Positions 1 through 6,213 of a DNA stretch of 25,242 nucleotides are shown here, piece by piece. This DNA comes from a virus: the IMG/VR virus record IMGVR_UViG_3300015265_000017, positions 1-25,242 of that record. One strand, 5' to 3'. The notes under the pieces are model-generated. The model saw only the letters and a list, made by a program, of their open reading frames with translations. It did no database searches and was not told where the DNA came from. The translations under genes and the position numbers were made by a program. How positions within the stretch are numbered: the stretch's first letter is position 1; each line of letters opens with the position of its first letter.

Positions 1-15
1 AATATCACGAACAAC

Positions 16-44
16 AAAAAAGGGCCCACCTTTCGGTGAGCCCT
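16..44 (-). terminator. Intrinsic terminator downstream of tRNA-Val (host side)
   Basis: On the minus strand a perfect-length 10-bp stem (AGGGCTCACC / GGTGGGCCCT, one T-G wobble) closes a GAAA tetraloop and runs straight into a run of T. It lies about 30 bases beyond the tRNA 3' end, where a tRNA operon terminator is expected. This supports positions 1-74 being host chromosome rather than phage. Confidence 0.85.
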
Positions 45-74
45 TCTAGACCGCCCAGCAGAGCGGATTTTGTT

Positions 75-123
75 TGGTAGGCGCGATTGGACTCGAACCA
101 ACGACCCCCACCATGTCAAGGTG
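75..123 (-). other. Phage attachment core: 3' half of tRNA-Val(GAC)
   Basis: Read on the minus strand, the segment holds the end of the anticodon stem-loop (loop TTGACAT, anticodon GAC, 3' stem strand GGTGG), a variable loop, a complete T-arm with GGTTCGAGTCC, the acceptor strand and an encoded CCA. It matches what I know of Pseudomonas tRNA-Val(GAC). Beyond position 123 the match stops: the D-arm and 5' acceptor strand are missing and unrelated sequence follows. A truncated tRNA 3' half beside phage genes is the usual trace of integration by a tyrosine recombinase, which duplicates the 3' end and restores the gene at the other prophage end. The exact crossover boundaries cannot be seen without the second junction. 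Confidence 0.85.
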
Positions 124-371
124 ACCTCTGAATGATCGTAAGCTACTGATATAAAAGATAAATAGCCCTAAAATTGCAGGGTAAAAAATCGCCATTACTA
201 CCCATAAGAATCAACAACTTAGCGCTGTATTTTCCTACAGTGCTTTGCCCTCCTACGGCGTTCTGCCGACCGAACATCAATTCAAAATCCTACAGCTCGT
301 CGCCTCACCCTCGCCCACACGCACGACCTAGATTACTGTATATCCAAACAGTACAAAGCAAGGCGCCTTCC

Positions 372-755
372 GTGGATCCCTCCGATATCGAAAACACCGA
401 CGACTGGCTCGGCTGCCCGACGCCGCTCGAAACTTGCCGGCACCAGCTGGCCCTCTACGAAAATGAGTTCGAGGAGCTGAACCTTCAGCTGCAACAGTCC
501 AGGGAGCGGATATTCAAGCTGGTTGAGATGCACGCTGCCGCGTCGGCCGAGTGCGAAACCCTCCGCTCTCAATTGAGCGCTGCGAAGTCAGAAGCCTCGG
601 ATGCAAGCCGGCGAGCTACCGATATCGAGACCAAAAGCAACTGGGAGCTGATGGCGAACGACAAGCACATAGCTGAGTTGCGAACCAAGATTCGGATCCT
701 CAGCGGAGACAATCCATTCAAAGACCCCTTCCCCCATCAGCGTAGCGATACGTGA
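372..755 (+). CDS. Hypothetical coiled-coil protein at the prophage end
   Basis: This is the only + strand gene I support, and I do not recognise its family. The 127-residue product begins with an acidic stretch (DPSDIENTDDWLG), then has a long heptad-like helical region from about residue 30 to 105, with many Leu, Glu, Gln and Ala and no membrane segment. The open frame extends upstream to an ATG at 174, but residues encoded by 174-371 are Pro/Ser/Arg-rich and look non-coding. I chose the GTG at 372, which has a weak AGG upstream. The gene converges on the acyltransferase with only 7 bases between them and no terminator visible in the gap. Position next to the attachment site and opposite orientation suggest an independently expressed cargo (moron) gene. 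The start is uncertain. Confidence 0.5.
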   Translation: MDPSDIENTDDWLGCPTPLETCRHQLALYENEFEELNLQLQQSRERIFKLVEMHAAASAECETLRSQLSAAKSEASDASRRATDIETKSNWELMANDKHIAELRTKIRILSGDNPFKDPFPHQRSDT

Positions 756-762
756 CAGTTTG

Positions 763-2166
763 CTATTCGATATAAATCTTGTTGGGGTAGCCATCCCCCT
801 CCCCATTCAGAAGGTCTCCACTCAAGAAAACATTTATGTAAGCTGGTGACTTATCAACTCTGACGATTTCTCGCACGCCAGAGGCGCCGAATTTAACCTT
901 TGCACCAACTGTATATGCTTTCAGATTGGCGTCCGTTCTCTTTATAAAAAAGGCTGGTGTATTCTTGTTGATGCCGCCACTCCAGTTGGAATCGGTAAGA
1001 TTGTACGGCGTGCTAGACGGGGTGCTGATCACCTCATGCTGAGAGATAATTATGTATGCCGTTACGACTACTGGGACAATCATGTAAGCGACGGCAAGCA
1101 ACTTAGTCGCCTTGTAATGCAGATAGGATCTTGATAGTTTCTCTGAGAATATAAACCCATCAGAATGGCGAAAGTTAGAAACTTTGCGCTCTACAAAATA
1201 ATAAACAGCAGCGCCAAGTATTATGGAGACAATCGCAACAAGCGTACCAGTGCTTACCATTGAGACTATTTCCGGCTGCGCCGACGAATATCTTTTCACA
1301 AGGATAAGAATAGGAAAGTGAAGAATATAAACAGGGTAGGAAAGCTCGCCAATAACCCTATCAACTTTGTTATTAGCCGTATATTTAAACAGAACAGGGA
1401 TTGCCAAAGAAAAAAACAAGAGATGCCAAAAAGGCATTATTGTCTGCGACATAGACAGAACAATAAGCGCGCCAACTGCCGCAAAATAATTAGGTTCGTC
1501 ACTATTTTTTGACAGATGGTACGCGAGCGCGCCACCACCAAAAAAGGCAAATGAAGACGGATAGAAATAATATGTATAGGCCCAACTTTCAGCGGGCTTT
1601 AGCGCCCCCAAATGGCTTATTGGGAACTCTATGAAATTTAGAATTCCAAGATATACCGCCCCCGCCAGAACAAATAGGAATGTTTTCTTTTGGCTTTTTA
1701 GAATAAATGGAGCGACAAGATAAAAACCAAGCTCAACCGCAAGCGACCATGCTGGCGGATTTATCGTAAGGCCAACAGAATCCGCACAAACTCCCGAATG
1801 TGTTTCTAAACAAAATAGATAAGACAGATCCTGACCAACTATGAACAGGTTCTGAAAAACGTAGATTATTTTTGACGTGATGGTGAGACTGCTAAATAAA
1901 CCTGAAACAGCAGCATAGGAGACCAGCAAGGCTAATCCTAAGCCAATATAATAAGCCGGAAAAAGTCGCAGGACCCTACTCTTATAAAACTGATAGTTAC
2001 TAACATCTTTATATTTTCCATTCAAGACCATCGCCATGTAAAAACCGGAAATTATAAAAAAGAAATTAACCGCGTACCAAGCTCCAATGCCATTGGCACC
2101 GAAGATAGTGGTTTGAGCGTGTCCAGCGATAACCGAAAGCGCTAGAAAAAGTCTTAACAGCCCCAT
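763..2166 (-). CDS. Acyltransferase family 3 membrane protein (O-antigen acetylase-like)
   Basis: This 467-residue protein resembles the OafA/acyltransferase-3 family of inner-membrane enzymes that O-acylate surface polysaccharides. Family signs are the early membrane-embedded His (AGH, residue 16), the RVLRLFP motif after the first helices and the PPAWSLAVE motif near mid-protein, within about ten hydrophobic helices. After the last helix (about residue 375) comes a soluble tail of roughly 90 residues ending GYPNKIYIE, probably periplasmic. The start has an AGGGA ribosome site seven bases upstream. The gene is visibly AT-richer than the tail genes, a common sign of a recently acquired cargo gene. 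Lying between the lysis genes and the attachment site, it fits a serotype-converting gene that alters the lysogen's O-antigen and so blocks superinfection. Substrate and acyl group are not shown by sequence. Confidence 0.88.
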   Translation of the reverse strand: MGLLRLFLALSVIAGHAQTTIFGANGIGAWYAVNFFFIISGFYMAMVLNGKYKDVSNYQFYKSRVLRLFPAYYIGLGLALLVSYAAVSGLFSSLTITSKIIYVFQNLFIVGQDLSYLFCLETHSGVCADSVGLTINPPAWSLAVELGFYLVAPFILKSQKKTFLFVLAGAVYLGILNFIEFPISHLGALKPAESWAYTYYFYPSSFAFFGGGALAYHLSKNSDEPNYFAAVGALIVLSMSQTIMPFWHLLFFSLAIPVLFKYTANNKVDRVIGELSYPVYILHFPILILVKRYSSAQPEIVSMVSTGTLVAIVSIILGAAVYYFVERKVSNFRHSDGFIFSEKLSRSYLHYKATKLLAVAYMIVPVVVTAYIIISQHEVISTPSSTPYNLTDSNWSGGINKNTPAFFIKRTDANLKAYTVGAKVKFGASGVREIVRVDKSPAYINVFLSGDLLNGEGDGYPNKIYIE

Positions 2167-2312
2167 CTAAAATCCCTGCTTATTGTTTTCTCAAGGCTTA
2201 GTGATTTAGATATCGACCGGCCTCCCTTTGAAGGCTGATTCTACATTCAAATTCCAGGTTCGGCATTCTTCCTGTTCGAATCAGAATCATGGTTCACCGG
2301 TGCGCGCCTCGT

Positions 2313-2332
2313 AAAAATGGCTCTGCGCCATT
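2313..2332 (-). terminator. Terminator at the end of the late operon
   Basis: On the minus strand a 6-bp stem (AATGGC / GCCATT) with loop GCAGA is followed by a run of T. It begins within the Rz stop codon and lies before the AT-rich acyltransferase. It probably ends most late transcription and separates the cargo gene from the phage operon. The stem is short, so leakage is plausible. In 2167-2312 I see only the acyltransferase ribosome site and no convincing promoter. Confidence 0.55.
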
Positions 2333-2837
2333 AGTGTTGCAGTTCCTTCACGTAAGCCTGGCACGCTTGCAGCGCGATCAACCCCCGGTCGCCGGTGTCG
2401 GTGATGGCGATAATTCGTTGAGCATGCGCCGGGTCAAGTCGGGCGCGTACGGTTGCATGATCCACGCCGCCGGTGCCGGGGGTGGCTGGCACGTCGCAGC
2501 CTTTGGCAATGTCGGTTGCGTCGATGAGGACTGACAGCCGGACATCAGCAGTGGCAAGGCGATCGCGCAGACGATCCTGGTTTTTTTGGGCATCGGTCAT
2601 TTTCTCGAAGTGGGTTTTCTCGCTGGCAGCCAGCCGCTGCTCGAGCGCCAGCCGCTTGTCCTGCTCGGCCTGCTGGGCGGTCGCTGCAGCCTGGGTCATT
2701 TGATTGAGGGTTTCAGCATGCAGCTTGTCCTGCTCGGCAAGCTGCTGGCCGTATCGCCAAGCCTGAAACTGCCAGGCGCTGCCGAAAGCGGCGAGCACCA
2801 GTGCCAGCACACCGACAGTTCTCCACGGCACGGCCAT
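2331..2837 (-). CDS. Rz-like inner-membrane spanin (DUF2514-like)
   Basis: The 168-residue product has one N-terminal membrane helix (about residues 8-25), then a long Gln/Glu/Ala-rich coiled coil (30-100) and a Cys-containing C-terminal part (KGCDVPATPG ... LQACQAYV) typical of i-spanins in Pseudomonas phages. Rz proteins pair with an outer-membrane lipoprotein to fuse the two membranes in the last step of lysis. The start chosen (2837) gives a TGATG overlap with the endolysin stop codon; the longer open frame (to 2903) runs into the endolysin gene. The matching Rz1-like lipoprotein is nested in another frame. Confidence 0.82.
   Translation of the reverse strand: MAVPWRTVGVLALVLAAFGSAWQFQAWRYGQQLAEQDKLHAETLNQMTQAAATAQQAEQDKRLALEQRLAASEKTHFEKMTDAQKNQDRLRDRLATADVRLSVLIDATDIAKGCDVPATPGTGGVDHATVRARLDPAHAQRIIAITDTGDRGLIALQACQAYVKELQH
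2378..2593 (-). CDS. Rz1-like outer-membrane spanin lipoprotein, nested in Rz
   Basis: This 71-residue frame lies entirely inside the Rz gene in a different frame. It starts with a basic/hydrophobic signal (MPKKTRIVCAIALPLLMSGC) with lipobox LMSGC, predicting lipidation at Cys20. The mature part is short and Pro-rich (PPPAPAAW, SPSPTPATGG), as usual for o-spanins. The nested Rz/Rz1 arrangement is well known from lambda and many other phages. Its partner is the i-spanin encoded around it. Confidence 0.8.
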   Translation of the reverse strand: MPKKTRIVCAIALPLLMSGCQSSSTQPTLPKAATCQPPPAPAAWIMQPYAPDLTRRMLNELSPSPTPATGG

Positions 2838-3259
2838 CACGGCACATCCCTGAAGAAGACGTGACCGCCCAGCTTGAGAGTCTGCTTTGCCTTCGTCGAC
2901 CAAGCCGGTGCTTTGATGCTGGTTGCGTAGTAGTGCGTAGCGCCGCCGGTAGGATCCGGCACCTTACCGTCGATCACCTGGTCGGCAGCGATCCGACATT
3001 GCGCCAGCTCGCGAAACGGGATCTCCTTCACGCCGATCATGGACTGATAGTTCGGGTCGTTCTTGTTCCAGCAGCTGAACTGGTACGGCTTCTGGCAGAC
3101 GCCGGCATAGCCTTCGCCCCACCACGATTTGGTCTTTCCATCGAACACGCGGTTGCGGATGGTCCAGGCCACGGCGATTTGGCCGGCCAATGCTTCGCCG
3201 CGTGCCTCCCCCCAGAGCGTGCGAGCGAGGACGTCACGGTCTCTATCGGTTACAGGCAT
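2837..3259 (-). CDS. SleB-type cell wall hydrolase, probable endolysin
   Basis: The 140-residue product carries the signature of the SleB/CwlJ hydrolase family: ARTLWGEARGE near the N terminus with the putative catalytic Glu, AVAWTIRNRV, a KPYQFSCW segment, and the GGATHYYA motif near the C terminus. Enzymes of this family cleave peptidoglycan glycan strands. No signal peptide or SAR helix is seen, so export through the holin is expected. The start at 3259 has a strong GGAGA ribosome site; a longer open frame to 3364 has no support and collides with the upstream stub ORF. The stop overlaps the Rz start (TGATG), giving an endolysin-Rz-Rz1 cassette. The upstream 30-codon frame suggests this gene replaced a GH19-type endolysin. 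Confidence 0.85.
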   Translation of the reverse strand: MPVTDRDRDVLARTLWGEARGEALAGQIAVAWTIRNRVFDGKTKSWWGEGYAGVCQKPYQFSCWNKNDPNYQSMIGVKEIPFRELAQCRIAADQVIDGKVPDPTGGATHYYATSIKAPAWSTKAKQTLKLGGHVFFRDVP

Positions 3260-3342
3260 AACTTTTCTCCAAACACAAAAACGCCGACTTGTTTGCCGGC
3301 GTTCGGGAGTATCTGCAGCAACTGCTGCGCGGTGATGGGCAT
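3250..3342 (-). pseudogene. 30-codon remnant of a GH19-type endolysin N terminus
   Basis: A complete small frame with a good ribosome site (GGAGAG five bases before ATG) encodes 30 residues starting MPITAQQLLQILPNAG and continuing VGVFVFGEKLCL. The first 23 or so residues match the highly recognisable N terminus of the GH19 (chitinase-like) lytic enzymes of Pseudomonas phages and pyocins, which typically read M-IT-QQLLQILPNA--AGVFV. The rest of that enzyme is absent; the frame ends 10 bases inside the SleB-type hydrolase gene (overlap ATGCCTGTAA). It may now act as a translational leader for the new endolysin or simply be debris. The family match is from memory, not from a search. Confidence 0.65.
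3270..3303 (-). terminator. Weak hairpin/terminator-like element before the endolysin
   Basis: On the minus strand AACGCCG and CGGCGTT form a 7-bp stem with a 10-base loop, followed by TTTGTGTTT. It lies inside the stub ORF and ends about 10 bases before the endolysin start. It could reduce or time endolysin expression, but the T run is interrupted and the same bases encode the conserved stub peptide, so it may be incidental. Confidence 0.3.
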
Positions 3343-3360
3343 GTCTGCTCTCCGGGATAA

Positions 3361-4377
3361 TCACATGAACTGGATTTTCTTCAGGCCACCTGGCGTCATT
3401 GTGTAAAAACCACCGAAGGCATCGGCGAAAACACTGGCTAGACGGAATGAGAGTTGCGGGTCTTGTAGCTGTCCAAGCACTGCGGCAGCGGCCTTAAGAT
3501 GCCCCAAGTCGTTCCAGTGGACATCATCATGCATATCGTCAGGCAGCTTCAGCAGACTGGTAACATCTGCCATCAGTACCTTAAGCCCAGCCGCCTGCAA
3601 CTCTGCAACCATGGCAGAAAGCACGGCGTTGTATTGCGCTACGTTCGAGTCCGATCCGCCGCCGGTATACGCGATAGCGCGCGAAACACTCATGACACAA
3701 GCTGTAGCCTTCGGTTCGCAGTCAGAGAAGAAGCGGAAATAGGTCGGCCAGTACCCATCACTATTTACGATCTCAATCTCCACAACATGCAAGCCGTCAC
3801 CAAGGCCGCGAAACACTAGGCACATTGGGCCGATGGTTTTTCCCTTGCGCGTTGTAATGTCGCCGCCTGAGGAGTAAACGCCCTTACTTGCGCCATCAAC
3901 CTTTACTCTGAAGGTCGATGTGCTGCCGGCCTGCCTGATAAAGCCAACGGCAAGGTTTGGCCCATTTGAACCAAATACAGCTTTTGAACCAACTACAACA
4001 GATCCGTATGTTCCATAGGAGTAGGAGTTCGACCAAGTACCAGAAAAGGCTACCGCATTCGCCGGAGTAGCGAGTTTTGTCACCGCCGAGGACAGTACTG
4101 CATAAGCGCGCATGGCATCCACGTAACAATTACGCTTGTTCGCGTCCATCAGGTACATGGCATGATCATTGGCGCCGAACCCGATCAGCGTAGTATCCCC
4201 ACACTCGAAGTTCTGGGCGTAGAACGACGCTTCCATGTCCATCGCCATGTGGCCTGGTACCGAAAGGTTTGTAATCGGCAAGCAAAGCGCGGCGCTGATC
4301 CGCGATACATATCCATTCGCCGCGATAGACGCCGCGGCGCCTGACATGATCGAGTCACCAAACGCGCGGATTGTCAT
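3361..4377 (-). CDS. SGNH/GDSL-family hydrolase, probable tail-associated esterase
   Basis: The 338-residue protein has all SGNH esterase blocks: FGDS (residues 6-9, nucleophile Ser9), a Gly at the block II region, FGAND (67-71, Asn70) and DDVH (284-287, Asp/His pair). A Ser/Gly/Thr-rich beta-type insertion of about 120 residues sits between blocks III and V and may bind carbohydrate. There is no signal peptide. Position between the tail-fibre assembly gene and the endolysin suggests a virion-borne enzyme, for example one that deacetylates the receptor polysaccharide, rather than a host enzyme. It follows the fibre assembly gene directly. Substrate is unknown; cargo esterase is the alternative. 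Confidence 0.82.
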   Translation of the reverse strand: MTIRAFGDSIMSGAAASIAANGYVSRISAALCLPITNLSVPGHMAMDMEASFYAQNFECGDTTLIGFGANDHAMYLMDANKRNCYVDAMRAYAVLSSAVTKLATPANAVAFSGTWSNSYSYGTYGSVVVGSKAVFGSNGPNLAVGFIRQAGSTSTFRVKVDGASKGVYSSGGDITTRKGKTIGPMCLVFRGLGDGLHVVEIEIVNSDGYWPTYFRFFSDCEPKATACVMSVSRAIAYTGGGSDSNVAQYNAVLSAMVAELQAAGLKVLMADVTSLLKLPDDMHDDVHWNDLGHLKAAAAVLGQLQDPQLSFRLASVFADAFGGFYTMTPGGLKKIQFM

Positions 4378-4381
4378 TGTC

Positions 4382-4777
4382 TTATATCCCCGGCCATTGC
4401 GGCCATTCTGGGCTCAAAATATTAGGATCAATCCTGCTTACCGAAAGGAGGTATTTCCCCCACATAATCAGTTCTTCTTCCTCTTCGGCAGTTGCCTCAG
4501 CTAGATCTTTTGCTAACTCCAGAGGCTTCATTGCCGCTGCGGCGTTAGACATCAAATTATATTTTTGTGTTTTGTTAGCCTGAAAAACTTCTTCTTCAGA
4601 AGGTTGATTTTTTACAGGCTCAAAAAATACGCCATTAGAATATGACCATCCTATAGCTGCGCAATCAGTTTCAATGGCAGAAGTTCCTGATGGCGGTTGC
4701 CATTCTTCAATCCCATCCCAAAGAATTGTGTTCTCAACAACGCCAGTTGAAGTGCGCACTATGGCAAAAACTTTCAT
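4382..4777 (-). CDS. Tail fibre assembly protein-like (Tfa-type)
   Basis: The product of about 131 residues opens with a small beta-rich domain (VFAIVRTSTGVVENTILWDG, then EWQPPSG) and ends with a helical segment rich in Ala and Glu (NAAAAMKPLELAKDLAEATAEE) leading to PNILSPEWPQWPG. This layout is typical of small chaperones encoded after phage fibre genes, which help the fibre fold or attach. The ATG at 4777 overlaps the fibre stop as TGATG; the ATG three bases upstream is equally possible, both served by GAGGAG. It is noticeably AT-richer than its neighbours, as host-range modules often are. The family call is moderate. Confidence 0.68.
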   Translation of the reverse strand: MKVFAIVRTSTGVVENTILWDGIEEWQPPSGTSAIETDCAAIGWSYSNGVFFEPVKNQPSEEEVFQANKTQKYNLMSNAAAAMKPLELAKDLAEATAEEEEELIMWGKYLLSVSRIDPNILSPEWPQWPGI

Positions 4778-5610
4778 CATACCCACTCCTCTACAATTAC
4801 AAACCCTTGAGTTCCGTTTCCGCCGGTTCTTGCGGACGCATTAGATGGTCCTGCGTACGCACCGCTGCCGCCAGAGCCATATCCAAATCCATTCTGACCA
4901 TTGGATGTCGAGTTCACCGCTCCGCCACCAGCGCCGAAAGCAGATGCTGCTCCAGATCCGGAATATCCAACACTGACGGTAAAAGCTAGGCCAATGGTGG
5001 AAAGCTGACCTACAGCATTCAAGTTGCCGCCGGAAGATGTCGCCGCCGACCCGCCATTACCATTTGAAATTGGTGGCGCTGCGTTACCTGCTGACCCTCC
5101 ACCAATACCACCAGCAGCGACAAGCAATGCCCCGAAACTTGTTGCACCGCCTGTAGCTCCGGTACCGGTCGAACCTGCGCCGCCGCCACCGACAGTCACG
5201 ACCTGCGAAGCTCCTATTTGTGCCGCAGTAAAGACCCCCTCAGCATAAGCACCGGCATGACCGCCAGCCCCAAGACCGACGTTACCTGCGGCTGTAATTG
5301 GTGCGCCGCCGCCACCGCCACCGCCGCCTAATTCACGGACACGCGCTTTTTTCATGCCCGCTGTCGGTATATAACTACCAGAGGCAAAAAAAACCTTGGT
5401 ACCAATGAAGCGACCGCTAATTGAATCCAGAAGATCCGCAGCGCGCCCTTTTGTCGGAGTAATACCGGCTGCCGCAAGCACAGCCATGATGTTTTCCTGA
5501 ACATCATTCAACCAGTCATCGGTGACAACCGTTGCCGGCACGCCGCCGACCGGATCACCATCAGTGAATTTGTTGTCGACCGTAGCTCCAGGCCCATCGA
5601 TTCTGTGCAT
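4777..5610 (-). CDS. Short tail fibre with glycine-rich adhesin domain
   Basis: The 277-residue protein starts with a short attachment-like region (HRIDGPGATVDNKFTDGDP, VTDDWLNDVQENIMAVLAAAG; residues 1-85) seen in phage tail fibres of Pseudomonas, followed by a domain with the pattern FFASGSYIPTAGMKKARVRE and then a run of eight Gly. From residue 94 to the end it is extremely rich in Gly, Ala, Ser and Asn, ending QGFVIVEEWV. This resembles the glycine-rich tail-protein family, in which Gly-rich strands may pack as polyglycine-II helices as in the gp38 adhesin of phage S16. It probably forms the receptor-binding tip. It follows the gp48-like gene after 3 bases. No long coiled shaft is present, so the fibre is short. 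Confidence 0.72.
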   Translation of the reverse strand: MHRIDGPGATVDNKFTDGDPVGGVPATVVTDDWLNDVQENIMAVLAAAGITPTKGRAADLLDSISGRFIGTKVFFASGSYIPTAGMKKARVRELGGGGGGGGAPITAAGNVGLGAGGHAGAYAEGVFTAAQIGASQVVTVGGGGAGSTGTGATGGATSFGALLVAAGGIGGGSAGNAAPPISNGNGGSAATSSGGNLNAVGQLSTIGLAFTVSVGYSGSGAASAFGAGGGAVNSTSNGQNGFGYGSGGSGAYAGPSNASARTGGNGTQGFVIVEEWV

Positions 5611-5613
5611 ACG

Positions 5614-6204
5614 TCAATCCCCATAAGCGAAGAGCGCGATCGTGTGCGCTGGCTTCAATTGATTTAATTTGCATTCGAGGGTGTCATTACCCCATGTGCG
5701 TAGGCGCTCGCCGGCAGCGGATCGGCCGGCACGGAAATCTGTGACGCTCACTTCGGGCGCCCTGATAAGCCAGGTAAAAATCCATGGTCCATTGGTCAGC
5801 AGGTCCCCTGCGCTTGAGCGACCCGCCCGGAACGGTCTGTATTCTTCGATCGTCACCGTGTATCCAAGTGAGGCGGCGAGCTGAATGAAATAGCCGGGCG
5901 ATTGACCACCGGTACTGGTGAGCTTTGTCAGAAGTGCACTCTTGCGTCCCTGCAGGGTTTCCTCCAGAACGCCTGAACACTTGTCGGGTAGACCCGCGAC
6001 TCGCTCCCAGTCAGGCAATAGCTCGTTGGTGCTGGACGGATTCGCCTCGATGGGCAGCGCTTCGCCGCGACTGTCTACTCGAGCAAGCTCGATTGACATG
6101 CCGTCCAAAAGATCATGCAAGGTGGTACCAGCTTCCCTTGGGAATGCCTGGCCCGGAGGTAGCAGCGTTTTCAGCTGCTCTAGATAGTCGGCAGCTGTCG
6201 GCAT
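5614..6204 (-). CDS. Mu gp48-like baseplate protein (YmfQ/DUF2313 family)
   Basis: The 196-residue product matches the Mu gp48/YmfQ family: the N terminus YLEQLKTLLPPGQAFPRE, the central ELLPDWERVAGLPD motif and the C terminus LKPAHTIALFAYGD are characteristic. The protein is thought to complete the baseplate and connect it to the fibre. A duplicated motif, FRAGRS(S/A)AG, occurs at residues 125-133 and 157-165. The gene lies 9 bases after the gp47-like stop, with a G-rich ribosome site, and precedes the fibre gene, the usual Mu order. Confidence 0.88.
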   Translation of the reverse strand: MPTAADYLEQLKTLLPPGQAFPREAGTTLHDLLDGMSIELARVDSRGEALPIEANPSSTNELLPDWERVAGLPDKCSGVLEETLQGRKSALLTKLTSTGGQSPGYFIQLAASLGYTVTIEEYRPFRAGRSSAGDLLTNGPWIFTWLIRAPEVSVTDFRAGRSAAGERLRTWGNDTLECKLNQLKPAHTIALFAYGD

Positions 6205-6213
6205 TACGCCCCC

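Noticed and set aside
75-130. Intact tRNA gene
   Set aside because: Only the anticodon-loop to CCA half is present; D-arm and 5' acceptor strand are missing.
150-155. TATAAA as a promoter -10 box for the + strand gene
   Set aside because: No acceptable -35 box at a normal distance, and it lies about 220 bases before the gene in AT-rich sequence.
174-371. N-terminal extension of the coiled-coil protein from ATG at 174
   Set aside because: Pro/Ser/Arg-rich translation with no domain pattern, codon use unlike the rest, and no ribosome site; the convincing coding part starts near the GTG at 372.
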